A DNA stretch of 64,000 bases, from the NCBI GenBank assembly GCA_025093555.1, contig JAIWNF010000068.1, positions 124,001 to 188,000 of the forward strand. The letters are read 5' to 3'. Made by a program: the position numbers and the translations under genes. The notes below the pieces were generated by a model that saw only the letters and a program-made list of their open reading frames with translations, did not search any database and had not been told where the DNA came from. Below, piece after piece: positions 23,801 to 34,694 of the stretch (positions within the stretch are counted from its first letter, which is position 1; every line of letters starts with the position of its first letter). This DNA is from Circinella umbellata (Eukaryota; Mucoromycota; Mucoromycetes; Mucorales; Lichtheimiaceae).

Positions 23801-24180
23801 AGAAAAGAGTTGATTGTTATGTACTAATTATAATCATAATGATATTCTTTTTCACTTCGACAAGTTTAGAAAAAGGATAATTAAACAATGACAACCATCA
23901 GTAATAATAATAATAATAATAAAAGTGACATTACATTTCTAAAAATGGTGAATTTCCGAGCCTATTACACTACTGTCAAGAATGATTAATAATGAAAACG
24001 TACTGTATTGCTTTATGCATGCTAGTATCTTTCTGTTTACCATTGAAAGATATACTTGATTTGACTATGTGGTATATAAATATTTATATTTCCATTCACT
24101 TGCCTCTTTTCTTTTTTTCATTCTTCCCAATAGTTCTAATTTATCATTTATTTTTTTTCTTATATTTCTTATTATCTATA
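20841..24180. other. Gene-poor AT-rich block
   Basis: Apart from the degenerate MITE at 21135-21214, nothing firm. A minus-strand frame at 21506-21715 contains QGEGQDFRVQGGHV, which could be the tail of a retroelement polyprotein (weak). A 64-codon minus frame at 22704-22898 has no domain. The start of the next gene is preceded by T/C-rich DNA from about 24093. Confidence 0.4.
21135..21214. mobile_element. Degenerate MITE (third family member)
   Basis: About 80 bp with imperfect inverted ends: the left side has CCGGTAATTTTCACACCCCG, and the right side read inward is CAGCCAATCGCCGTTAATTT followed by CATAGGGCCG. It is flanked by TA at 21215-21216 and probably 21133-21134. Weaker than the other two. 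Confidence 0.45.
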
Positions 24181-25787
24181 ATGGCTACTTTATCAAATTC
24201 CGATACGTATTCAAACTCTCTAGCTCATGATCGTTATGATGAAGAAGATATAAAGTATATGGATCGTATTTCATCGCATGCAACGCGTGAAACTACTCTT
24301 AATATGTTTCGAAGACAAACCAACATAGAGCAACAAGACACAGCTACTACTACGACTACTACTTCAAGAATTTCCCAACAAGAAAAAACGGATACTTTAT
24401 CTTTATCACCTATTGCCTCAAACGTTATTCCCTATCATTCTTCTCTAAATATACCGACGCTTTCCTCTACTTTACCATCAAGAGCCTCTTCTATGCCTAC
24501 ATCATCAATTAACCAACAGAAGTCACGGTTACGTAGATCCACAACAAACTTCTACAATCGATGTCAACAGCCAGCATCTGTCATACCACGACATCAAACT
24601 ATCCTTGAAACTGAAGTGGATAATTATAATAAAGAAGAAACGGAGACTTATAAGGGTAAATATATATTAATATCTATACTATGAACAAGATAAAAAAACA
24701 AATGCTTACCTACTACTGGTTATTTATTTTTAATTAGATAATATAGAATCATCAAATACAGAAACTTTACCACATTGTTCATCATCTATATCTTCATTAG
24801 ACAGAAGAGTATCAACTACAACTATTAGAACAAATGAAACATTACGTTCATGTGGGACTGAGTCAACAATACCAACAACTATGTCAAATATTTTGTGTGA
24901 AAAACCAAATGGTATGTTATTACAATGTACAGAGTATTATTTTTTTCTTTTGATATTATTATTCATTTCAAAATACAGTTAGTAAAATTTTAATAGTAAT
25001 AGTATACAAAGGGGAAATTTAAATTAACTTACATTTGTTTTTTAATTTAAAATAGAGGATATCATATTATCAACTGATTCACCATCAAGTGAGTGTATTT
25101 AAATAGCATTTCTTTTTGTTGGTAGAAGAACGAGGGTCAGTGTATATTAACACTATTAATATTTATACGTAGGTGCAGAAAAAGTATTGGTAGATCAAGA
25201 TAAAGATATATTATTATTTCATCAAGCTATACCACGAACAACTTTGGAAAAAGGAAAGTGGGTGAAAGATCGATTTTTTACCCCGCATAGTGAATCTGAA
25301 ATTTCTAAAAATGATGCTCAAGAGTAAGTGTAATATATATTTTTACATAATAAATGCAAAGTAAAAAAAAAAGCAATAGATCAACTTTTCACTACTATAT
25401 ATATATACATATTATATATACCTTTGTTTCTCATACTGTATCTTTTTGGTTTTTTGATAATTATATAATAGAGCGACCTCATGGCTTACTACCTTACACC
25501 AATATATTGAACATTCTCAAAAAGAAATTTTGACCAAAGAAAAGGAACTTTTGGAATTACGTAATGAATTAAAATTTTTGGAAAAGGTTCAAGCAGAAGC
25601 TCAACAAAAAATAAATGTACATCACAGTAAAGAAGGTCATAATGATGAAAAAATGGAAAAGAATCATGATAAACAAGTTAATAATAAGGAACGTTCGAAA
25701 GAAAAATTATTTTTTAGTTTGCGTAAACAAGCCGTTAATTGTATTAATAATATTGCAAGCGTAAGAAGAAAAAAATCATTTCAATAA
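24181..25787 (+). CDS. Hypothetical Ser/Thr-rich protein with C-terminal coiled coil
   Basis: Not recognised. Five exons: 24181..24655, 24738..24911, 25056..25088, 25173..25323, 25472..25787, giving 382 residues; all introns are GT-AG and the frame ends in TAA. Residues 1-220 are Ser/Thr/Asn-rich and look disordered. About residues 229-277 hold a mixed segment with ERGKW-like GKWVKDRFFTPHSESE. About 285-325 form a strong predicted coiled coil (KEILTKEKELLELRNELKFL). The tail is basic, ending SVRRKKSFQ. An open frame extends upstream to 23992 but that part is a T-rich leader translated as Leu/Phe/Ile, so I chose the ATG at 24181. It could be a scaffold or cytoskeletal adaptor, but nothing in the sequence proves it. 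Confidence 0.75.
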
Positions 25788-26697
25788 TAATAACAGCAAA
25801 CATTTTGTTATTGGGTTTACTGTTATCTATAGTGCTACAAAATCAAGTAAATCAAAAGAACATGAGTAATAATATTATAGATATAATTTAATAAAATATG
25901 TAAATAAAATTCAGTAATTTAGAAAAGAAACACAATTGTATGAAAAAGCATTATTGAAGTAATAAATAGTAATAAATCAAGTCTTCATTTTTTTTTGTAT
26001 GCTGCTCGTTGTATATTAAAGCCCATTATATATATTAAGAATTATCTATACTATTCCCTTTTATTTATAATAAGTTACATACGTACCTCGACTTACAACA
26101 CTCAGTACGTAGAAGGATCTACTGAATGTAAAAAAAAACATTATAATAGTCATGATAATTATTTTTATGTCTGGTAAACAAATATAAAATAGAATAAAAG
26201 TGTATACTGTATGTATCTGTAATTATATGTAGATTAAATTTATTGATATCATAATGAAGGGAAAGAAAAAAAAAACGACCAAGTGAACGCTGCGTCTTAA
26301 TAGGAGATATCCGCTCTAGTCCGATTTCGTTAGCAAAGAGATATGAAAAACTTTAAGGGTAATAAGGAAAAAGGTAAAAGGCAAAGTGTAATTACGTATA
26401 TGTAAACGAGAACTGTTTTGTGTATATAATAGCAAAAGATATTTTATTTTTTGGGGATCAGGATCAGATACTTGTAACAATGGCTTAAAGAGAAAAATAA
26501 GCATTGACTATATGGTCACTAGGTATCTTAGACTATGATGCACAACATCTATGACGCAAACAAGGAGATAAGAGGGGATATATATAAAAAAGAGACACAA
26601 GAGTGGAAATTCAAAAGGTAAATCGAAACAGGGTGTATATTTGTATATAAATTATTTGAACAAGTATATAGGATATATAGGAAAACGAAAAATATTT
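25788..26697. other. Intergenic, convergent 3' ends
   Basis: Between the 3' ends of the coiled-coil gene (plus) and the CYSTM gene (minus). Short open frames here (25995-26177, 26316-26504, 26549-26731) show no domain. AT-rich with AATAAA-like motifs. Confidence 0.5.
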
Positions 26698-27020
26698 CTA
26701 ACACATTTGGTCTATAGCAAAACAGAAACATATAGCTGCCAAACTATAAATATAGTATAAATATAATTATTTAGTGAACCAAAAAAAAACCCTCTTTCCT
26801 TTTGAACGATGAATCTATACTATATATATTTCTCTTACCATGCCCAACAGCATGAGCAATCGCAACAAGAACTATCTTCTTGTTGTGGTGCTTCTTGTTG
26901 AATAACAATCGTTTGTGGTGGAGGCTGTGGTTGATAATAGCCTTCAGGAGGAGGTTGTGAATATAATGGTTGACCATCTTGACCATAGCCATCTTGTGGA
27001 GGAGGATAATATGATGACAT
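26698..27020 (-). CDS. CYSTM-type small cysteine-rich transmembrane protein
   Basis: Two exons: 26839..27020 and 26698..26743, intron 26744..26838 (GTAAGAG...TTATAG), coding 75 residues. Residues 1-45 are rich in Pro, Gln, Tyr and Gly (repeats of QPPPEGYYQPQPP type). The C-terminus is the cysteine-rich transmembrane module: DSSCCDCSCCWA is encoded by exon 1 and CLAAICFCFAIDQMC by exon 2, resembling yeast CYSTM proteins that end CLAG.C.CFALE.LF. In yeast and plants this family sits at the plasma membrane and is linked to stress tolerance. If the intron is ignored, the protein stops after WAW at 61 residues and loses the membrane part, so the spliced form is clearly the better model. Confidence 0.85.
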
Positions 27021-27815
27021 TTTTTTTTTTTTGGTACGTGGTGGTGGAGATGAGAAAAGCTTTTCTTATATTTTCATATAATAAGGTATATGCAAAAGAG
27101 TTAATAAGAATAAACAAAAAAAGAAGTAAAAGAATATAATTATGATATTCATTTTGTACAAAACAATTTATCCTTTTTATATGTTTTTTTTTGTATATAC
27201 AAAATAAACAAGTCAAAAACGATATCCTATTTACCGTCAAGATAGTTGTTCATCATGGTACTGTTTTATTATTATAATATATTGTGACACTAAAACTCAA
27301 CATTTAAAACTCTTTGTTAATCCTTGGCTTTCTGGAATTTTTGTTCCGAGTAAACCGAGTTCTGCAATGTAGGATTTGGATTGGGGGAGGGTGGAAGCAA
27401 AAGAAACCCGAATAAAACTTTGTTTTGAAATCTTGGCAATAAACAATAGCTATATATATATTACATATGAAATCATAAAACAGAAAAAAAAAGATTACAC
27501 TCCTGTCTATTATATACATTACTCAACAAAAAAAAAAAAAATAGCGAAGAAAAGAGTGAGAGAGATGCAATTTTTTTATTTATTTAGAAGGATGCACAAT
27601 GTTTTATATATACAAGTGGAAGCGACGGCAAAAGGGGAAAAGACAACGTCGTCACTTGGGAAAGAAAGAGAAAAGAGTTATATATTTTATACAAGTATAT
27701 CACCTTTTTTTTGTTGGTTTGATGTTGATATGATAATTTGTACCGCTTGTTTATGAATGATTATGTATATGAGTTGGAATAAAAAAAAATTGAGTTGCAT
27801 GATGTTTTTATTATT
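27021..27815. other. Intergenic
   Basis: Between the start of the CYSTM gene and the 3' end of the CSC1 gene. A 126-codon plus frame (27376-27756) has low-complexity, Lys/Tyr-heavy content without a domain or splice support, so I treat it as chance. Confidence 0.5.
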
Positions 27816-30800
27816 TTAGGGTGAGTTTCGTATTATTGTATCATCAATTGTCGTAATTTCATTGTTCGTTGCTGATGTAGTAGTGGTGGCACTGGTATTA
27901 TAAACACTTGGGTCAGAATGACGGCGTTGTTGAACAACAGGACGAATGGGCGGAGAGCGTATTGCATCTGAATAAGTCGGTAATTCGGGAGATAGAGGTG
28001 TGGTTGGTGTCAATAATGGAGCAGGCTGTAAATAATGTTGTGCATCCCTTCTTTGTCTCCATTCTTCAACTATCCCAGACTTTCGCCGTGCCTCAAATGA
28101 TTCTGATGGATTTAAAATTAATGACAGTGAAGGTGCAGAAGGTGGTGGACCTTGATCTTCCTGTTCTTGTTGATCTTGATGTTGTTGAATCATCATTTTT
28201 TCATTGTGTATTGATGAAGCTGGTATAATAATACTATCATTGATATTGTCAATAAAACCAAGTTCAGAAGGACGTTGTTGTAGTCGAGGACCATGGAAAC
28301 AAGGACAATATTCATTTTCTTGGTATTGATCGTATGTGTAATAATCGTCGGTTACTGTATGGAATGTGACAGATCGATTTTCCACTGGATCGTGCAAGAC
28401 AACATGAAAGTTTGGATTGGTGGGATATAAACCGAAAGGTTGTTGCTGGTTATTGTTATTGTTATTGTGGTCATTGTTACTATCGTTCTCGCTATGACTA
28501 CTATTATTACTGCTGCTACAACTGCTGTTGTTGTCACTGCTGCTATTATTGTCGTCAGCATTCGAGAATGGTGGTGTTGACTGCTCTTGATGTTGTTGCT
28601 CTTGGTAATTAGGATATATCTGTGTCAATAGTGAACGCATATCATCATGAATCACTGGCATCAAATAACTGTGGTTAAGAAGTGGATTTCGATACTGATC
28701 TTGTAATAAAGCTGTACATGTAGATTTTTCGTTTTGTTCTCCTTCTTGATCCTCTTCTCCATCTTGAGAGGGTGCCAATACTTCACGGGAGGTCAAACGT
28801 TTTAAACGACGACCGTACCACCACATAAAAATCAAGGTAAATATGGGTAATGGTACAATGCCAAGACCTTGTTCATAACCACCCTTGAGTAAAAGCAACA
28901 AGAAGCTTACCAATTGGAACATCACAGTCGAAGTCAATGTAGAATGCAACACAGTTGGCCAAATGCGTCCACCACTTTCAACCTTGGTAATATAAATATA
29001 CATCAACATATATTTATAAACAAAGGACGATGTAACAAAATAGACCAATGCAAAAGGCAAGACCAAGGGAGCTGTTGAAGAATATACCAAAGCAATTGTA
29101 AAGAAAAACAAGACAATATTATAGTTTAGCGCAAAATCGAAATTGGGAGGCATAGCCAATTTCTTGAATCGTCGAGGTGTCAATCGCATAAAATATTTTC
29201 GTAACGTAACAGCTAAAACAGGCATGACTTGGACTAGTTCCAATGAAACACCAAAGGCACGGATACAGTATAAATTGATCCAGAAAGAAGAAACGTCTGA
29301 CATGTTTTTGGCTAATTGAGCCACATATTCCGTAATATATTCGTCGCCCAAGATCCCGTCCAAGACTAATTGGCGCAATTGACCGTATAAGCTGATAAAC
29401 ATGGAGGAGATGGTGAAAATCAACAAGTGATTAATTAGAAAGAAAATATATAACATGGATAAAGTTTTTCCATCCCGTGTGGTTCGTGTCAAATAGCCTT
29501 GTTTCATGGCAATATATCGAAAGAAGTGAGGGAGAATGTAAAATAAAAATCCCATAGTCAAGGGAGTAATGTAAGCTTGAACAAGACCAATAACAAAAGA
29601 ATGTTGTTCAATCATAACTCGGGACTCTGGATACATACGAATCATATTGACTATATTGGATAAAGCTGATAGAATGGCAACTAAATAATATAAATAAGAA
29701 ATTATACATTGTCAATCTCAAGCTAAAATAATAGTAATAGTATCATATTCCATACTACTTTTTTTGATTGGCTATATATAAACCAGAAAGAAATACTTAC
29801 TTGGAATTAACCAAGCAAACATAAAAGAATAAAATATGCCTCGACCAAACCATATTTTAAGATTACGCAATGCTTGAGGAATGGACATATTGGGCCAAAC
29901 GATATCTTTTGCAGGTGGAGAAATACATACTCTTGTAGCAGACAAAAATGATTGTTTACGTTTAAATTCTTTTAATGCATTATTTGCACTACGTATATTA
30001 CGAAATGTCACCCAACCATAATCCATACGTGATTCTTTTTCTGTAGTTGAATTTAAACGTATCATTCGATTCAAGTCACTGACTTGTTTTGTATAATATT
30101 CTATAGCATCCTTATTGTTCTCGGCAAGACTTTTTTGATGAAAAAATAGGCAAAACGGGAATCGATTCTTCCAATTACGGATAACTGGTCTTTTTTTGTG
30201 ACCCGGTTCACCTATTGAAATAATTTTTGTTATTTAGTAATGTACTTTATTTATCTTCCAACCCGCTGACTTTGTATGTATATATACATGTGTGTGTGTG
30301 TTTGTTTGTGTTCCATGTTACAACTCCCGCCACATTCGAGTGGCTGGTCCTTTTTTTTTCTTTGGGTACACATCCCCAACCACATATACACACATATATA
30401 CATAGCAATCATGAGATTCGCTCCTCTTATGCTGTTTCGAAAAATAACAAAAAGCTCAGGATTTATGTACTTTTTTCTTACCTTTTGAATAAGCAGCTAA
30501 AGCTTCTTCTAGGCGATACACCGCATCACGATAATGTTGTACCAATTCAAGAAGTTTTGAATTTTGTCGACCCAACCAAACTTGTTCCATCGGGTATCGA
30601 ATACCATGTTGAGATTCCAGCCACGATTTAAAATCAATGTCTGAGCGTGATGCATGTGGAGGAATACTGGATATCAATAATGATCGTGATGATAAATTAT
30701 AAGCGGGAGAACGATAAAACTTCTTGCGCATTTCAATGTAATCATTCGTTGCCCTATGTAAATAAAAAATGACCACTAGAGTAAAAAGCCAAGTAGAAAG

Positions 30801-31776
30801 AACAGGAGACCAATACCATGATTGATCAGGATCTTGAACTTCTTGACCTCCACGAAAGTTTATACCCGAAATTGAAAGAAATCCAATATCAAATGAAACA
30901 GGTGGCCAGTCGCTAAGTATATTGTATGTGTTTTGGTGTAACCAAGAGACCCGAAAAAGAAAAAAGAATCGGTTACCACCATATTTTTTTTGCCGTTTTT
31001 ATAAAAATTATAATTAATGAAAGGGAAAGTAAAGTAAAAAAAAAAAAGACTTACCCAGTAATTTTTGTAGCAGCAACGTTAATTGGCATGAGAATAGTTA
31101 CTGCAATAATTGTTAATACAATTAAAATGTTACGTAAAGTTCGCATAAACCTCAAATAAAGTACGGCATCATAACCAATACCGTCGATAAGAAACTCATC
31201 CGAAACTTTTGCGAGTTGTTTTAACCAATCACTCCATCCGAGCTCAGCATGTTTGGTGTTACTGTTGTTACTGTTGGTTGTAGTAGTGGCGGGTGAATTA
31301 TTATTATTATGAGTATTGTTATTGTTACTATTATGGTTATTATAACGGGTATGATGATTATTACTATTCTCGGTTCTATATACGTGTAATAATAATTTTT
31401 TTTTTTGTTGAGTCCCTTTATTCTTTTTTTTTTTTTCGCTCGAGTCAAGGTGCATTTTGGGTATTTAAATATATATATTTTTATTTAAAGGACGTGTTTT
31501 TTTACTAATGAAAATACTTTATTTTATAATAAGATATTCTTTTACTATTATTTACCGAGTTACTGTTGATGGTGATGAGAATGCTGTTGTTCTAGATGCC
31601 GATGAAGAACGTATACTAGTGGGATATGCCAAAAAATGTCGAGGTCGTAGGTAACTAACACATAATATAACGACGATGGATATAACAACATTGATAACCA
31701 ACTGTGTCGCCATCGATTTAAGTGTCATGTGTGCATCTTCCTCTGCTTGTTCTCGCAGAGCATCGTAAACATCCAT
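27816..31776 (-). CDS. CSC1/TMEM63 (OSCA-like) calcium-permeable osmosensitive channel
   Basis: Five exons on the minus strand: 31556..31776, 31055..31375, 30482..30912, 29801..30211, 27816..29680, coding 1082 residues with consistent phases. Order: an early membrane span (about residues 24-43), a second near 150-175 (RNILIVLTIIAVTILMPINV), a third at about 230-255 (WSPVLSTWLFTLVVIFYLH), then the cytosolic PHM7-type domain with SRSLLISSIPPHASRSDI and PPAKDIVWPNM, and the RSN1-type block of spans including FFFTIALVYSSTAPLVLPFA, typical of fungal CSC1 proteins. The gate helices and family motifs look intact. Odd points: an Asn/Thr-rich insert (residues about 74-115) between spans 1 and 2, and a roughly 330-residue disordered Gln/Ser/Asn tail. 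It probably lies in plasma or internal membranes. Confidence 0.92.
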
Positions 31777-32529
31777 GTATTGATGAAAGAAAGAAAAAAA
31801 AAGTATCGAAAGATTTTTTTTTTCTTTTTGACCGTGTAAAAAAACAAAAAAAAAAAAGGTAAAAGAAGAAAGAAAACTGTAAACCCAAAAAAATAAAATA
31901 AAAAAAGAGGTCTGGGTTTTTTTCGTTGTTACAGCAACACATACACACAGGTGAGAAACACTTTTTTTTGCTATGTAACTAAAGTGTGGCTCCGGTCTCC
32001 GCTACAAAAATGTGTTAAAAGAAAACACATGATCCGGTTACTTTGGACTATTATTATTATACATAAAGTTTATCATAATGGATTATGTCTAAATATATGA
32101 TAAATAGTGTCAAAATTTAATTTACTACTGTTTTTTATTGTTTTTATAATTATCCACCATGTATTATTATGGATTATTGTAATCAACAATAATAAAGCAC
32201 ATCACTTTACAAAGAGATTGATACCCACGAAAAAAAAAAAAAGAGATTAAAGATGTCTTATCAGAAATAACAAAATGGAAGCTTAGAGTTCAAAAGGAAA
32301 AAAAAAAGAAAGAGAAACCCCGCCAACCCAAATTTGCAGTAGGCAAAAGGCACAAACTTACTCACACTCAACCCTTTTTTTTTTTTCGGCATCGTAAAAT
32401 AATAATAAAAAAAACAAAAATTAGGCCTCTTCTTCTTTTTTCTTCTTTTATCTCCACATTTTCTTCTTTTTAAAAAAAATAAGCTAAGCTTCTGGTTTTT
32501 TTCCCCCTTTCCTTTTTATTATTATCTTT
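31777..32529. other. Divergent promoter region between CSC1 and the ERT1-like gene
   Basis: The two genes are transcribed apart, so this 753-bp stretch holds both promoters. A T/C-rich tract at about 32424-32520 (CTCTTCTTCTTTTTTCTTCT and similar) precedes the rightward gene; A/G-rich DNA (31785-31910) is the corresponding pyrimidine tract for the leftward gene. Confidence 0.5.
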
Positions 32530-34694
32530 ATGGAAGTGAAACCACAAGAAAACGATAATAATAGTAATAATACATCAATAAATACAAGTAATAATCAGGG
32601 GTCATCCACGCCTACTACCATGGAGTCCGCTACAACGGAATCGAATTCCAGTACCCCACAACAACAATCACAATCACAAACTCAACAAACTCAACAAGAT
32701 ACAAAAAAGAAACGAACAGGACCAAAACGGCGGAAAGTAACTCATGGTAAATTTATAATATTTTTTAAATATTTTTAAAAAATTATTTAATCAACTATTT
32801 ATTATATAGCATGTGTATATTGTAGACGTTCACATATGACCTGTGATGAAGGTAAATATATATATAAAAGACATTTTGTTAAATAATTAACAGTATATTT
32901 ATATAAATAAATAACACCCTACCTCCTTCTCTTCTTTCAGGTCGACCGTGTCAACGATGTATAAAACGAAGTATTGGCCATTTATGTCATGACGAACCAA
33001 AACATTCCAACAACTCACAGAATAATAATGCCAGTAAAAACCGTGCTACAACAACTAATACTAATAATAGTAGTAGTGGAGCACCTTATATGTCATTAAA
33101 TAATATGCCTAATGGCGGTAATAGTGGTAGTGGTAGCGGTAGTGGTATGTTGTTCATCCAATTTGTTTTATATTTATCTATTTTATCATCATTTGATTTA
33201 TTGATAATAATAATTATTCTTTTAGGATTAAGTGGAAATAGTAATTTAGGAGGGTTACCGATCCAATTCTTTGGTCAAATGGGTACTGGTCAACTTACAT
33301 TTGCAAGTGAACATATGGGTAATGAAATTTCAGTTATCAGGTTAGTTAATAGTTTAATTATTTATCAATTAAAATACTTATTGGAAATGTGGAAAATAAT
33401 AATAATAAATCATTAGTAATTTTCTTGACTCATTGGATGGTGATGTTCAAGCAATGTATGGAAATAATAGTAATAATACAAATAATCAACAAAACGCTGT
33501 TACTGCACCTACTGTCAATACAACAGAGAAATTCTTTTTGACTGCTGCAGATCCTTCTGATGGTAAACTGGAAGATCGATTAACTGAAGTTATTAATGCC
33601 AAATATGAAGCTGGATTTTTAAAACCATATAATTATGTGAATGGTTATGCACGATTACAAAAATATATGGATAATAAGTGAGTTTCATTATTATATACAG
33701 ATATATATATATAAAGAGGGCCTGGATGGATGGGGGGGGATTGGTGATAGAAGAAGGGAGGGAGAAGAGTTGAAAAAGCAACAAACATTATTTTTCTTTT
33801 TCATTCTTGTATATTGACGTATCAACTTCTTTTTCTTTACAAGTATGTCTGCATCAAGTCGACAACGTATTTTGAATGTCATGGGTACTTTCCGACCAGC
33901 ATTCCGATCTGTCGCGCAATCATTGACAGATATAGATTTGATCTTGGTAGAAGAAGCATTTGAACGATTGTTATTGGTAAGTTAAATGGGACAAATTACG
34001 AGAGAAAAGTTAAGATGAGACAAATTGGGAGAGATCAGATAGGATAGGATCGGCTGATTAAAACCCTCAAAAAAAATCTGTTAGGATTATGATCGTGTAT
34101 TTAGTTCCATGGGAATTCCAGCATGTTTATGGCGTCGTACAGGTGAAATTTACAAGGGCAATAAAGAATTTGCTTCACTTGTAAATGTTCCCATTGAAAA
34201 TCTACGAGAGGTATGTTTTTTTTTAAAAAAAAAGTCTTTTATCTAAAGAAAACTGTTATTAATCACTCTTATTATTATAGGGACGATTGTGCATATATGA
34301 ATTGATGGCAGAGGAATCAGCAGTGAATTATTGGGAGGTAAAAAATAATAATAATTTTTGTTACACATAAATATGAAATCAGATAATGGAGAAAAATGAC
34401 GTGCTTAACTAACATAAACAATAATATAAACAATAGAAATATGGCAATATTGCATTTGATCCTGGACAGAAGGCTGTATTAACATCATGTTTATTAAAGA
34501 ATCCTGATCCTGATAATACAAACGTCATTTCTTGCTGCTTTTCATTTACTATAAGGAGAGATAAATATAATATCCCAGTAAGTTTTCATTTAAAACAAAG
34601 TGTAATACATATAGCATACATGTAACGAACTAATTAAAATTTTTATTTCTAGACTGTAATTGTTGGAAACTTTTTACCTGTACGCTTGCAATAA
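32530..34694 (+). CDS. Zn2Cys6 transcription activator with PAS-like domain, ERT1/acuK (RDS2) family
   Basis: Ten exons: 32530..32746, 32810..32851, 32941..33144, 33226..33340, 33417..33677, 33844..33976, 34085..34210, 34281..34337, 34437..34577, 34653..34694, coding 445 residues. After a Gln/Asn/Ser-rich start and a basic KKKRTGPKRRK patch comes the binuclear zinc cluster HACVYCRRSHMTCDEGRPCQ with C74, C77, C84, C90, C93 and C102, followed by the family's GHLCHDEPK. The C-terminal half has ERT1-type motifs: FLKPYNYVNGYARLQKYM, a PAS-like region with GIPACLWRRTGEIYKGNKEF, and a terminal PTVIVGNFLPV. Family members act in the nucleus on gluconeogenic and non-fermentable carbon genes. A Gly/Ser run (NGGNSGSGSGSG) is split by intron 3. 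Confidence 0.93.

Noticed and set aside
23992..24180. 63-codon N-terminal extension of the coiled-coil protein with a hydrophobic stretch
   Set aside because: It is the translation of a T/C-rich leader (Phe, Leu, Ile runs), not a convincing signal or membrane segment; the ATG at 24181 fits better.
27376..27756. 126-codon plus-strand frame
   Set aside because: Lys/Tyr-rich low-complexity translation of AT-rich spacer with no domain.
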